A stretch of 53,693 nt of DNA from Verrucomicrobiota bacterium (GTDB lineage Bacteria > Verrucomicrobiota > Verrucomicrobiia > CAIQCK01), in assembly GCA_016235595.1 (NCBI GenBank), contig JACRJX010000031.1, positions 1 to 53,693 on the forward strand, given 5' to 3'. Position numbers and translations under genes: made by a program. The notes below the pieces were generated by a model. The model saw only the letters and a list, made by a program, of their open reading frames with translations. It was not told where the DNA came from and did no database searches. Of the stretch, positions 8,748-17,726 are shown piece by piece (position 1 is the stretch's first letter; every line of letters begins with the position of its first letter).

Positions 8748-9191
8748 TTACCGCTTCGGAGCAGCAGCGGGTGGCTGTGCTTCCGGCGGTTTGGTGGCGA
8801 AGGCCACATTCCAAATGTCCGCCTGCCGGCAGACATCCAGCACGCGAACGATGAACTTGTATGGCGTCACCTCATCTCCGCGAACGATCACGGGCTGGTC
8901 GGGAAATTGTTTTGCGATCCGCGACAGCACCGACCGCAGTTCGTCGTCCGTCAACGTCTTGCGGTTCAGGACAACCTCGCCAACGCGGCCGACATTGATG
9001 ATGATCTCGCCCGGTGTGCGCGGCGTGGTCGTCGCCTCTTTTGCCGTCGGCACGGTGATGTCCATTTCCTTCTCCCAATGCGCGTAGGTCCACGTCGAGA
9101 CGAAGAAAATCAACAGCAGCAGGATGACGTCCACGATGGGGATGATCTGAAACCCCATCGGCTCATTTCGAATGCGGCGGCGGAAGTTCAT
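8748..9191 (-). CDS. exbD: ExbD/TolR-family proton-motive-force transducer
   Basis: 147 residues with the ExbD/TolR layout: a short cytoplasmic N-terminus, one membrane helix (IIPIVDVILLLLIFFVS) and a periplasmic domain. D21 within the helix matches the conserved proton-carrying aspartate of ExbD. The periplasmic part has the usual VVLNRKTLTDDEL and VIVRGDEVTPYKFIVRVLD blocks, plus a Pro/Ala tail. The start overlaps the exbB stop (ATGA). With ExbB it forms the inner-membrane motor that couples proton flow to an envelope protein, here probably the VWA protein two genes downstream. Confidence 0.92.
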   Translation of the reverse strand: MNFRRRIRNEPMGFQIIPIVDVILLLLIFFVSTWTYAHWEKEMDITVPTAKEATTTPRTPGEIIINVGRVGEVVLNRKTLTDDELRSVLSRIAKQFPDQPVIVRGDEVTPYKFIVRVLDVCRQADIWNVAFATKPPEAQPPAAAPKR

Positions 9192-9955
9192 GACGGGGTG
9201 CCCGGGGTTTGCTTGATCGCTGCGTCAGCGGCCACAAGACGATTCACCAGGTCCGTGCTCGCCGCCTCCATCTCCAGCGTCAGCTTGTTCACATGCCCAC
9301 GAAAGTAAGCGTAGAAAATCGCCGCCGGGATCGCCACGCACAATCCCATCGCGGTGCAGGTCAGCGCCTGCGACACGCCCTGCGCCAGCAGGATCGGCTT
9401 GGCCGCGCTGATGTCGAGCGCCAGACCGGAGAAACTCCGGATCATGCCGATCACCGTGCCGAGGAGCCCGATCATCGGCGCCACCACCACAATGTCCATC
9501 AGGTAATGAATCTGGTCCCACAACGCTGCCGTCTGCCGCTCGCCCTCGGCTTCGGCCGCTTCGCGCATGGCCAGCGTATCCGCCGCCGGCCCTCGCGCCA
9601 CTCGCGCATCCAGCGCCGCGCGCAGGACGCTGGCGATGGGCCGACCGGATGAATTGCAGAGCGTCTCAATCCGATCCAGCCGTTTGTCGCGCAGCAATCG
9701 CCGGCAGCCTTCGATGAAATCCGGGTCCACGATTTTCTCGCGGCGCAACGTGAGGAAGTAATACACGACCATCGCAAGTCCGATGACCGAGAGCAACACC
9801 AGCGGCGCCAGCACCCAGCCACCGGCTTTCACAATCTCCCACAGGCTCATGCCTTCGGGCGTGTAAGGTTTCAACGGTGCTGCTGCCTCCTGCGCCCACA
9901 CAGTCATCGGAAGGACCAGCGTCGTCAATGCGCCAACGGCCTTTGTTATTTTCAT
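9188..9955 (-). CDS. exbB: ExbB/TolQ/MotA-family proton channel protein
   Basis: 255 residues from the preferred start at 9955, where a signal-peptide-like N-terminus begins (MKITKAVGALTTLVLPMTVWAQ); an upstream in-frame start at 10036 would add 27 unlikely residues. Three membrane segments are visible: GGWVLAPLVLLSVIGLAMVVYYF, VVVAPMIGLLGTVIGMI and LTCTAMGLCVAIPAAIFYAYF. The last two form the conserved MotA_TolQ_ExbB channel core. A cleavable N-terminus on ExbB is common in PVC and Bacteroidetes lineages. First gene of the exbB-exbD-TPR-VWA operon, transcribed away from the tRNA-Met locus. Confidence 0.92.
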   Translation of the reverse strand: MKITKAVGALTTLVLPMTVWAQEAAAPLKPYTPEGMSLWEIVKAGGWVLAPLVLLSVIGLAMVVYYFLTLRREKIVDPDFIEGCRRLLRDKRLDRIETLCNSSGRPIASVLRAALDARVARGPAADTLAMREAAEAEGERQTAALWDQIHYLMDIVVVAPMIGLLGTVIGMIRSFSGLALDISAAKPILLAQGVSQALTCTAMGLCVAIPAAIFYAYFRGHVNKLTLEMEAASTDLVNRLVAADAAIKQTPGTPS

Positions 9956-10108
9956 AGCAGGTGCGAGTCTAGTCGCCGGGCTTGACCGGCGCAAGACGAG
10001 ATTAGCTGTAGCGCTCGCCTGCGGCGGCAAATCCACCGCTGACCCGATGCAATACCACCCGTCGAAACCCCGTGGACTGCAAACCGGCGCAGCCGCAAAA
10101 AAGAAAAA

Positions 10109-10183
10109 TGGTGCCAGGGGAGGGAATTGAACCCCCGACCAAGGGCTTATGAGTCCCCTGCTCTACCTCTGAGCTACCCTGGC
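10109..10183 (-). tRNA. tRNA-Met (CAU), elongator type
   Basis: On the minus strand the acceptor stem GCCAGGG pairs with CCCTGGC, with discriminator A and an encoded CCA. The D arm is GCTC-AGAGGTA-GAGC, the anticodon loop CTCATAA gives CAU, and the T arm is GGGGG-TTCAATT-CCCTC. The acceptor's first base pair is intact and there are no three G-C pairs above the anticodon loop, so it is not an initiator tRNA. A lysidine-modified tRNA-Ile2 also has CAU and cannot be fully excluded. Base pair 31-39 appears as A-G. Confidence 0.93.
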
Positions 10184-10197
10184 ACCGTGAGCGCGAC

Positions 10198-10226
10198 AGA
10201 GTAGAAAGCTCTCGCCTCGCTGTCAA
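10198..10226 (-). promoter_or_regulatory. Promoter of tRNA-Met
   Basis: On the minus strand a perfect -35 TTGACA (10221-10226) is followed by a 17-base spacer and a -10 TACTCT (10198-10203). The bases upstream of the -35 (TTTGTATTTTCAAAT) are A/T-rich like an UP element, and a GC-rich discriminator follows. The layout matches the tRNA-Tyr promoter in this window. Confidence 0.6.
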
Positions 10227-10279
10227 ATTTGAAAATACAAATGATGCAAAGTTATTCAAATGTGTGCCAACCTACCCGT

Positions 10280-11473
10280 ATGAACATCGGCGATTTGATT
10301 GAAGTCACCATCCATGATGTCGCAGCCAGTGGCGGCGTGGCGCGACACGAAGGCGAAGTCGTCTTCGTCCCCTATTCCATTGCCGGCGAACGCATCCGCG
10401 TCCGCGTCACCTCACTCCGCAAGAACTTTATCGTCGCCGAGCCGGTTGAAGCCATCGAGGCTTCGCCGCACCGCGTCCAACCGCCCTGCCCTTATTACGG
10501 GCCGCGGCCAACGGCAACTGGCGCCACCATGCCCTGCGGCGGCTGCCAGTATCAACACATCGCCTACGCCGAACAACTCGCCATCAAGAAACGCCAGATT
10601 ATCGCCGCGCTCCAGCGCATTGGCGGCCTCGCCGAGCCGCCCGTGAGCGACCCGATTCCGTCGCCCAAACCGTATGGTTATCGCAACAAAACCACCATGC
10701 AGGTGGACCCGCGCCGGAAGTTCATCGGTTTCCATGCCGTGGACCATCGCACCCCGCTGGACATCGAACGCTGCCTCATCCTTGCCGAGCCGATCAACCA
10801 GGCCCTCACCACCTACCGCGCCGCGCCGCCGCCCGCCGAACGGCCCTACACCTTGCTGCTGCGGGTTGACACCCGCGGCATCGTCGGCACCGCAAGCCAG
10901 GTGCTCGAAGAAACCATCGGAGATGTCACGTTACAGGTACCCGCCAACGGATTCTTCCAGGTCAACAACACCCTCACCGGTGAACTCGTTGCCCAAGTCC
11001 GCCAACGCGTCACCGCCGCCGGCCATCGCCATCTGCTCGACGCCTACTGTGGAGTCGGTCTCTTCAGCATTGCCCTCGCCGGCCAGCTCGACGCCGCCGT
11101 TGGCATCGAGTTCGACAAACACGCCACGGTCTGGGCACGCAAAAACGCCCGCCGCCTTGGCCACCGCCACCTGCGATTCTTCGAAGGCCCCGTCGAGGCC
11201 CAGATGCGTGCCGCACTGGAACTTCTCCCCCACGACAAGACCACCCTCCTCGTGGACCCGCCCCGCGCCGGCCTCAGCGACGCCGTGCTGGCAAGCGTAG
11301 CCGGCGCCAGCCTGCCGCACATCGTCTATGTCTCCTGCGACTTCGGCACTTTCGCCCGCGATACCAAGTTCCTCCTGAACCACGGCTACAATCTCATCGG
11401 CGTCCAGCCAGTGGATCTCTTCCCCCAAACCGCTCACTGCGAAGTCATCGGCGAGTTCAAACGATCCGCGTAG
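10280..11473 (+). CDS. TrmA/RlmD-type RNA uracil-5 methyltransferase
   Basis: SAM-dependent enzyme that makes 5-methyluridine in RNA. An N-terminal TRAM domain (GDLIEVTIHDVAASGG) is followed by cysteines PPCPYYG and PCGGCQYQHI, consistent with the [4Fe-4S] site of the RlmD group. Then come FFQVNNTLTGEL, the SAM motif LLDAYCGVGLFSIALAG, LLVDPPRAGL and the catalytic-Cys block YVSCDFGTFARD. At 397 residues it is slightly short for RlmD. The start at 10280 (MNIGDL) agrees with the TRAM domain; an ATG at 10229 would add 17 unsupported residues. Whether the target is 23S rRNA U1939, U747 or tRNA U54 cannot be read. Confidence 0.87.
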   Translation: MNIGDLIEVTIHDVAASGGVARHEGEVVFVPYSIAGERIRVRVTSLRKNFIVAEPVEAIEASPHRVQPPCPYYGPRPTATGATMPCGGCQYQHIAYAEQLAIKKRQIIAALQRIGGLAEPPVSDPIPSPKPYGYRNKTTMQVDPRRKFIGFHAVDHRTPLDIERCLILAEPINQALTTYRAAPPPAERPYTLLLRVDTRGIVGTASQVLEETIGDVTLQVPANGFFQVNNTLTGELVAQVRQRVTAAGHRHLLDAYCGVGLFSIALAGQLDAAVGIEFDKHATVWARKNARRLGHRHLRFFEGPVEAQMRAALELLPHDKTTLLVDPPRAGLSDAVLASVAGASLPHIVYVSCDFGTFARDTKFLLNHGYNLIGVQPVDLFPQTAHCEVIGEFKRSA

Positions 11474-11694
11474 GCCACGTGCCTTCACCCGGCGGATGCC
11501 GATGTGGACGGAACGCACGAGAACCGAGAGTCGCCTTGCCCCACCGCCACGCCGGCGGTATAAGCGGTGGCTGACGGAAGAGGAATCAATAAGTCCGGCA
11601 GCTCACTTTCGTGAATCGCGACTCATATCGTATTTGGATTGGAAAGAAACAATTCGTGTTCGCATTTGATCCCCCGTCACCCCGGAGAAACATC

Positions 11695-13488
11695 ATGCGC
11701 TATCTGGTATTGCTCGCGTTCGTGTGCTCGGCCGCGATGGCCGACTGGAACAAGGTTGAGTTCGGCAACAAGACGTTGCTGCTGCATCCGAAGGCACAGG
11801 CACTGCCTACGACGCTGCTCGGGCCGTTCGCCAAGCGCGGCGACGGCGGCATCGTAGCGGTGGATGACAGCCGCGCGCTCGTCAGCAAGGATGGCGGCAA
11901 GACGTGGGAACCGCGCCCGTTGTTTGCGGACAACAAGAAATTCCAGTGCCGCGGCGAACGGACATTACTGCGAACGCGCGACGGCGTGCTGGTGCTGGCG
12001 TTCCTCAACGTGAAAGAGATGGTCTTGCGATGGGACCAGAAGAAAGGCGGGCCGCAGCCGGAGTGTCGCATTCCCGTTTATGTGACGCGCAGCCACGACG
12101 ACGGCGAGACATGGGAAGAGCCGCAGAAGGTTCAGGATGGCTGGTGCGGCGCGCTGCGGACGATGATCCAATTGCGCAGCGGGCGGCTGGTGATGGGCTG
12201 CCAAGTGGCGGTGGCCAATCCCGGCCGCCACGTGAGCTTCAGCTATGTGTCCGACGACGAGGGCAAGACTTGGAAGAAGAGCAACGTCATCGATCTCGGC
12301 AAATACGGCGGTTACGGCGACCACGGCGGCGGGATCGAGCCGACGCTGGCACAACTGAAGGACGGGCGGCTCTGGATGCTCATCCGCACGTATCAGGGGT
12401 GTTTCACGGAGGCGTTCTCGACGGACGAGGGTCTGACGTGGAGCGACATCAAGCCGGGGCCGATCGCGGCAAGCGGTTCGCCGGGGCAGTTGCAGCGGCT
12501 CCAGAGCGGACGGCTGGTGTTGTTCTGGAACCGCTACATTGACGCAGCGAAGAAGACCGGCCGGCGCGAGCAACTCTCGATGGCGTTCTCCGAGGACGAC
12601 GGCCGCTCGTGGACGGAGCCTGTAGTGGTGGCCTATGATCCGTTGCAGCCGGGCCACAAGGAGGCCGAGTATCGCCTCTCGTATCCGTATGTGTTCGAGC
12701 AAGTGCCGGGCGAGCTGTGGGTCACAACGTTTCAAGGCCCGCTGCGAATCAAGCTGCGAGAGGATGATTTCCTGCCACGCCGCCTGAGTGAACAGACGTA
12801 TCGCGTCCGCTACGTGCCGAACGCCGCCATCAAGGTGGACGGCCGCGCCAACGAACCGCTATGGGCCGGGGCCGCCGTCGAGAAGCAGTTCATCTTCCCG
12901 TGGAACAAGGCCGCCGCGCCGGCCACGGAATTTCAAGCGCTGTGTGACGACACGCACCTCTATTTCACGTTCCGTATGCAGGACGACGACATCGTCGTGC
13001 TGGAGAAGCTGCGCGACAAACAAGACGCGGTGTTTGAGGATCGCGCAGAGTTGTATTTCGCGCCCGACGACTGGATGAAAAACTACTACTGCATGGAGGT
13101 GGACTCGCGTGGCCGTGCCTACGATTACCGAGGCTCCTACTACCGGCAACTCGATTCGTCCTGGAACTGCAACGGTCTGGAGACAGCAGCCTCGCCGCTG
13201 CCGAACGGCTACGTTGTCGAGGGGCGGATTCCGCTGGCGAGCTTCGAGGCAATGGGCTTTCCGCGACTGCGTCCGGGGGTCAAGATTCGCTGCGGTTTGT
13301 TTCGCGCGGAGTTCAGCCACGACCGCAGCGGCCGGCCTGTGGTGCAGCGAGCGAGCCTCCATAATCGCGGCCGACATCTCGACGGCCCGCCGCCCATTGA
13401 GGCGTGGATGAGCTGGGTAGACCCGAAGACCGAGGAGCCTGATTTCCACGTTCCAACCTCGCTTGGCTGGCTGGAGGTCGTGAAGTAG
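11695..13488 (+). CDS. Secreted sialidase-like (Asp-box) protein with C-terminal CBM9 domain
   Basis: 597 residues from 11695, which has a good GGAG ribosome-binding site and opens with a signal peptide (MRYLVLLAFVCSAAMA). Residues ~20-360 are a six-bladed BNR/sialidase-type propeller with five Asp-boxes: SKDGGKTW, SHDDGETW, SDDEGKTW, STDEGLTW, SEDDGRSW. From ~370 a family-9 carbohydrate-binding (DOMON-like) domain follows (IKVDGRANEPLW, LYFTFRMQDDDI, GYVVEGRIPLASF). An exo-sialidase or related glycan hydrolase acting outside the cytoplasm is likely, but many such proteins are uncharacterised. Its 3' end is only 5 bases from the convergent kinase gene. The ~220 bases upstream hold only a GC-rich hairpin around 11541-11570. 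Confidence 0.82.
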   Translation: MRYLVLLAFVCSAAMADWNKVEFGNKTLLLHPKAQALPTTLLGPFAKRGDGGIVAVDDSRALVSKDGGKTWEPRPLFADNKKFQCRGERTLLRTRDGVLVLAFLNVKEMVLRWDQKKGGPQPECRIPVYVTRSHDDGETWEEPQKVQDGWCGALRTMIQLRSGRLVMGCQVAVANPGRHVSFSYVSDDEGKTWKKSNVIDLGKYGGYGDHGGGIEPTLAQLKDGRLWMLIRTYQGCFTEAFSTDEGLTWSDIKPGPIAASGSPGQLQRLQSGRLVLFWNRYIDAAKKTGRREQLSMAFSEDDGRSWTEPVVVAYDPLQPGHKEAEYRLSYPYVFEQVPGELWVTTFQGPLRIKLREDDFLPRRLSEQTYRVRYVPNAAIKVDGRANEPLWAGAAVEKQFIFPWNKAAAPATEFQALCDDTHLYFTFRMQDDDIVVLEKLRDKQDAVFEDRAELYFAPDDWMKNYYCMEVDSRGRAYDYRGSYYRQLDSSWNCNGLETAASPLPNGYVVEGRIPLASFEAMGFPRLRPGVKIRCGLFRAEFSHDRSGRPVVQRASLHNRGRHLDGPPPIEAWMSWVDPKTEEPDFHVPTSLGWLEVVK

Positions 13489-13493
13489 CGCGC

Positions 13494-16400
13494 TTAGCCG
13501 CCTTTTTCCACCAGCGGCTTGATGCGGAGGTTGCGAAAAGTAACGCCGCCGCCTCCCTGTAGAACGATGGGGCCAGACTTGACCACTTCATCTGCGCCCG
13601 AGCCGGCGGTTTCAATCAGGTCGCGCGCGTCAATCACCTTCTTGCCGTTGAGAATGACCGTCACGGTGCCACCCACGAGCCTCACGTAGAGTGCCTGCCA
13701 GGAGTCGGCCGGCTTGCTCACGTTTTTGGTCGGCGCGATCAACTTGAAGACGCTGCCGCTGCTGGTCACTGAAGGTGAACTGCCCATGTCATCCTGCAAT
13801 GGAATCCTGTAACGGCCGCGCAGGAGCACGCCGCTGCGGCCGCGCCGGGGAATCTTGAACTCGCAGTAGAACTCGAAGTTGGCAAACTCGTCTTTCGTCA
13901 AAAGATCATCACTGGGCGGCGTGTTAATCATCGAGTGGCGGCGCACACGCCAGCCGTTTGTCCGGTCGGCCGTGCGCTGCTTCCATCCGGTCATGTCTTT
14001 GCCGTTGAACAGCGTTTTGAAGTCAGTCGCCGTCTTCAGGATACTGGCGACGGTTGAAGCCGACGACGTGCCCAAGTTTGCGCGCTTCCAAAACGTCGCC
14101 GCCGGCAGATCGTTGATTTTGGCGAGCGTGGTAATGCCGCGCAAGACGGGGCCGTCGCGCGCCATCACGAAATCGCAACGCAGCTCCAGCAGCGGCATGC
14201 CTTTCAACGGCGAAAGATCGGTAACCTTGGTGTTGTTGCACCACAGGACCGTCAGCGGCATGCCAGCCAGCACGGAGATGTCTTCAACGGGCGTGTCGTT
14301 GATGCCCAAGGTGGCCAGCCGCATGGCGCTGAGCGGCGAGAGATCCTTCACCAGCGTGCCACCGCAGCTCAGTCCCGTCAGCGGCATGTCCTTGATCGGC
14401 GACAAGTCGCTGAGCTGCGGATTACCGTGGCAGTCCAGCCACGTCAACGCCATCCCGCTCAGCGTCGACAAATCGACCAGCGCGCCCTGTTCGTTGGGTT
14501 TCCTCGGCACGAGCACGAGACGCTGGAGGCGCTTCAGCGTCTTGAGGGGTGTCATGTCCGTCACGCCCACTGTCGAAACCAACGTGCCTGTGGTCGAAAT
14601 CGTCATTTCCGCCACGGCGTTGTCCTCAATCTTGTAGTTCGCCTTGCCGTCAAAACCGGGATTGAGTTCCTGAAGCCTGCCGACGACGCGCCGGACCTGT
14701 TCCTGCGGCGGCAGCGCAGCGACCGCGGCGGCGAAAGCCTCGTCGGTCATTGGTTTTTCGCTGGGAACAGCGGTCGAGGGCATATCCAGCACAATCTCAC
14801 GGCTCCCGACTCTGGCCAGAGTTGCGCGAGGAGCCAGGGGGTTCTCAGACGTCGCAGGCGTGTCGGGCGCCTTTTTGCCAACGGTTGTTACCGGGGCCGG
14901 CGGCGGCTCTGGCAGCGGCCTGCGTGCCTTCTTTGACTTCGGCGCAAGCGGCATCGGTTTGGACGCTGGCGGCACATCAGTCGTCGTCGTCGTGTCCGGC
15001 TTGGCAGTGACGCGCGGAACTTCGCGCAGCGATGGTGGCGTTTCCGCGAACGGCAAGACGCGCGAGGCGGTGGAATCCGCACGCGGTTCTTCCTGCGGCG
15101 GAGACTGGATCGCCGGCTCCTTCCAAGGGGCCCAGACGAACAACACCCCCATCAAGACCAACGCGGCAATGCCAGCGCCAACGAAAAGCGGTGTCCGGTT
15201 CCACGCCACCGGCGCCTCCTCGGTTTCGTCTTCACCCGGCTCGGACATGGGTGCCGTGGAATCGGCCGATGCGTTTGTTTCCGGCACAGGCGGCGGCACG
15301 ACCTTGACACGCCTGAACTCCTCGCGCACTTTCACCAACTCGGCGAGCAGTTCCTCGTAGTTTTGAGGCCGGCCGTGGCGTGACCTGGCCATCATCCTGT
15401 CCATCAACCGGGCGAGCGTGGCAGGACAACCCGGCCACGCCTTGAGAATCGCAGGCGGCGGTTCACTGTTGTGCTTCGCCATGATCGCCGCGGGATTCTC
15501 GCCGCTGTGGGGCGTCCTGCCCGTGAGCATGTGGTAGAGCAAGCATCCAAGACCGTAGATGTCCGCGCGACAATCGAGTTCCTTCACGCCTCGAGCTTGT
15601 TCGGGACTCATGTAGTGAGGCGAACCTACCATCGGGCTTTTCCGGTCCGCCGCGGTGCTTTCCGTCTCCATGATCTTCGTCAGGCCGAAATCGCCGATCT
15701 TCACCGCGCCGGCATCGGTAAGGATGACGTTGTCAGGAGTCACGGCGCAATGCGTCAGCCCGGCTGTGTTCCATGCGTGCTGCAGCGCTTGGGCCGCATA
15801 GAACGCGACGGCGAGGGCCTCGCGCGGTTGCATTTGGCCGCGCCGCTCCATTCGTTGGCGCAACGTCCGGCCCTCGACCAATTCGTTGACGAAATAACAC
15901 GCGCCATCGGCCTCGCCCGCAGCATAGGTCTCCACGATGTTGTCATGGCTGAGACGAGTGACGGCAGACATCGAGCGTTTGAATCGCTCTACAAAACCAG
16001 CCTCCCGGCTGAAACGTTGCGCCAGCACCTTGACGACCACGACTCGTTTCGAGGCCGTTTCGCGCGCCCGATAGTTCGCGCCAATGTCGTCCTGTCCAAG
16101 CTTGGCAAGAAACGTATAGCCGGCGAACGAGCGGCTTTCGGTTTTCCTCTGAGCGGGCATCCGCGACTGGGCCATCCGCTTGACTTCTTCGCGCACGTCC
16201 AGCAGTTCCTTGATCAGGTCGTCGTAGCTGCGATACCGGTCGCCGGGCTGCTTGGCCATCATTCTCTCCAACAACCGCTCCAGCGAAGCCGGACACAACG
16301 GCCAGCTTTTGACAATGGCCGGCGGCGGCTCGCTGGCATGGCTCGCCAGCAACGTCTTCGCGTCGTCGCCTTCGTAAGGCGTCTTGCCGGCAAGCATGTG

Positions 16401-17000
16401 GTAGAGAACGCAGCCAAGACTGTAAATATCGGCGCGGAAATCAACGTCGCGCTTCTGTTGCGCCTGTTCCGGGCTGATGTAGTGCGGCAGCTTCGCCGCC
16501 GTTGCCCCAGCCGGTCTGGCAATGCCCAGGCCGTCCAGTTTCACATCGCCAGCCTTCCGCAAGAAGATGTTCGCCGGCCGGACGTCGAGATGGGCGATCT
16601 GCGCCTTGCTCCACGCGTAAAGCAGCGCGCGCGTGACGTAAAACGCGATTGCAAGGGCTTCGCGCGGGTCCAACCGGCCGCGCCGCGCGAGCAGTTCGTC
16701 CAGCGAGTCACCCTCGGCAAACTCCGTGGCCACGTAGTGAATGCTCTGATGTTCGCCGACGGAATACACCTGCACGAGGTTCGGGTGACCAAGGTCCACC
16801 GCGGCCATTGCCTTGTGCTTGAAAAGCTTGAGGAACTCCGCATCGCCCGCGAAACGCGATTCGAGAAGTCTGAGCACGACGACGCGGTCGGGCTTGGACT
16901 GCCGGGCCTTGTAGACGCCCCCCAAGCCACCTTCGCCGAGCTTGGCGAGAACCTCGTATCCCGCGAATGTTTGACCCTCAAGATTGGTCATGGCTGGCAT
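13494..17000 (-). CDS. Tandem Ser/Thr kinase-like receptor with LRR and DUF1080 domains
   Basis: 1168 residues. Kinase-like domain 1 spans ~10-270, domain 2 ~290-565, a single membrane helix 603-626, a Pro/Ser/Thr-rich linker to ~750, leucine-rich repeats ~815-945, and a DUF1080 (3-keto-disaccharide hydrolase/LamG-like) domain ~993-1163. The kinases face the cytoplasm and the rest the periplasm. Domain 1 keeps the glycine loop (GEGGLGGVY) and D139 of the HxD motif but has R44 for the VAIK lysine and G157 for the DFG aspartate. Domain 2 keeps K324 and D437-F-G but has H417-C-A419 in place of HRD. Neither is a complete Hanks kinase. Both keep SPEQA. The outside domains suggest sensing of glycan or protein. 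Starts at 17000 or 16991 are equally possible. Confidence 0.88.
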   Translation of the reverse strand: MPAMTNLEGQTFAGYEVLAKLGEGGLGGVYKARQSKPDRVVVLRLLESRFAGDAEFLKLFKHKAMAAVDLGHPNLVQVYSVGEHQSIHYVATEFAEGDSLDELLARRGRLDPREALAIAFYVTRALLYAWSKAQIAHLDVRPANIFLRKAGDVKLDGLGIARPAGATAAKLPHYISPEQAQQKRDVDFRADIYSLGCVLYHMLAGKTPYEGDDAKTLLASHASEPPPAIVKSWPLCPASLERLLERMMAKQPGDRYRSYDDLIKELLDVREEVKRMAQSRMPAQRKTESRSFAGYTFLAKLGQDDIGANYRARETASKRVVVVKVLAQRFSREAGFVERFKRSMSAVTRLSHDNIVETYAAGEADGACYFVNELVEGRTLRQRMERRGQMQPREALAVAFYAAQALQHAWNTAGLTHCAVTPDNVILTDAGAVKIGDFGLTKIMETESTAADRKSPMVGSPHYMSPEQARGVKELDCRADIYGLGCLLYHMLTGRTPHSGENPAAIMAKHNSEPPPAILKAWPGCPATLARLMDRMMARSRHGRPQNYEELLAELVKVREEFRRVKVVPPPVPETNASADSTAPMSEPGEDETEEAPVAWNRTPLFVGAGIAALVLMGVLFVWAPWKEPAIQSPPQEEPRADSTASRVLPFAETPPSLREVPRVTAKPDTTTTTDVPPASKPMPLAPKSKKARRPLPEPPPAPVTTVGKKAPDTPATSENPLAPRATLARVGSREIVLDMPSTAVPSEKPMTDEAFAAAVAALPPQEQVRRVVGRLQELNPGFDGKANYKIEDNAVAEMTISTTGTLVSTVGVTDMTPLKTLKRLQRLVLVPRKPNEQGALVDLSTLSGMALTWLDCHGNPQLSDLSPIKDMPLTGLSCGGTLVKDLSPLSAMRLATLGINDTPVEDISVLAGMPLTVLWCNNTKVTDLSPLKGMPLLELRCDFVMARDGPVLRGITTLAKINDLPAATFWKRANLGTSSASTVASILKTATDFKTLFNGKDMTGWKQRTADRTNGWRVRRHSMINTPPSDDLLTKDEFANFEFYCEFKIPRRGRSGVLLRGRYRIPLQDDMGSSPSVTSSGSVFKLIAPTKNVSKPADSWQALYVRLVGGTVTVILNGKKVIDARDLIETAGSGADEVVKSGPIVLQGGGGVTFRNLRIKPLVEKGG

Positions 17001-17123
17001 TTTCCAACGCGCAGTCTAGCGCCGCAAGCGGTGTGGTCAAGCACGGGCTGGCAACCCGAAACCGGATGGGAACGATCGGGTGTGATGATATCCGGCTGGA
17101 ATTCGTCCTCCGAAACGGTTGAA

Positions 17124-17636
17124 ATGGCCAACGTGGATCGCATTGAGATTCGGAAACATCTGGAGACCGCGGAAGGTTACGCCGCGCTCGGCATGCACGA
17201 TGATGCACTGACCGAAGTGGATGCGCTGCTTGCGGAACAACCCGATTGCGAGGACGCCATCAGCGCGAAGGCGTTCATTTTGCTTTGCGCGCACCGCTAC
17301 GCCGATGCGGAGCCTTGGTTTGAAAAGTTGCTCGCCGTTCAGCCGAAAAACGTGGATGGGTGGATCCACCTCGCCTATTGCCGGCGGCGGACGAAATCGC
17401 TGGAGGCGGCCATCGAAGCGTTGGAGTACGCGCGGCGCTTGCGCTCCGACCACCCGCTGGCCAACTACAACATGGCGTGTTACCGGGCGGTGCAAGGACG
17501 CCATGAGGAGGCGTTGCGTCTGCTGGAGACAGCCATCCGCAAGGATGCGGCGTATTGCGGGCTTGCCTGTGAGGAAACCGATTTCGACAGCATGCGGCAT
17601 CTGCCGCGTTTTCTGTCGCTGGTCGGTCAATCGTAG
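17124..17636 (+). CDS. Small TPR-repeat protein
   Basis: 170 residues, all tetratricopeptide-like: AEGYAALGMHDDALTEVDALL, HRYADAEPWFEKLLAVQP, YNMACYRAVQGRHEEALRLLETA. There is no signal peptide, so it probably acts in the cytoplasm as a protein-protein adaptor. The TPR homology begins right after MANVDRIEIRKH, so I chose 17124; an in-frame ATG at 17085 is the alternative. The frame stays open far upstream, but only over the antisense of the kinase gene. It is divergent from the kinase gene, 123 bases away. The C-terminus ends EETDFDSMRHLPRFLSLVGQS, a tail common in verrucomicrobial TPR proteins. Confidence 0.8.
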   Translation: MANVDRIEIRKHLETAEGYAALGMHDDALTEVDALLAEQPDCEDAISAKAFILLCAHRYADAEPWFEKLLAVQPKNVDGWIHLAYCRRRTKSLEAAIEALEYARRLRSDHPLANYNMACYRAVQGRHEEALRLLETAIRKDAAYCGLACEETDFDSMRHLPRFLSLVGQS

Positions 17637-17726
17637 CCGGAACGCGGCGGCAACCGCGACACGCCGGCATGTCACCTGCATTTTCTCTATTGGCAGCCGG
17701 CGCTGGCACCGCTAGGCTGAACGTCG

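Noticed and set aside
10109..10186. Alternative tRNA-Met acceptor pairing GGTGCCA/TGGCACC
   Set aside because: It gives a 78-base tRNA without CCA. The pairing GCCAGGG/CCCTGGC gives a normal 75-base tRNA with encoded CCA.
11541..11570. GC-rich hairpin (CCACCGC/GCGGTGG) between the methyltransferase and sialidase genes
   Set aside because: No T-tract on the plus strand and a competing inner pairing; not good enough to call a terminator or regulatory site.
15471..17123. Long plus-strand open frame running into the small TPR protein
   Set aside because: It is antisense to the kinase gene. Only the part after 17124 has TPR homology; the long openness is caused by GC-rich codon use on the other strand.
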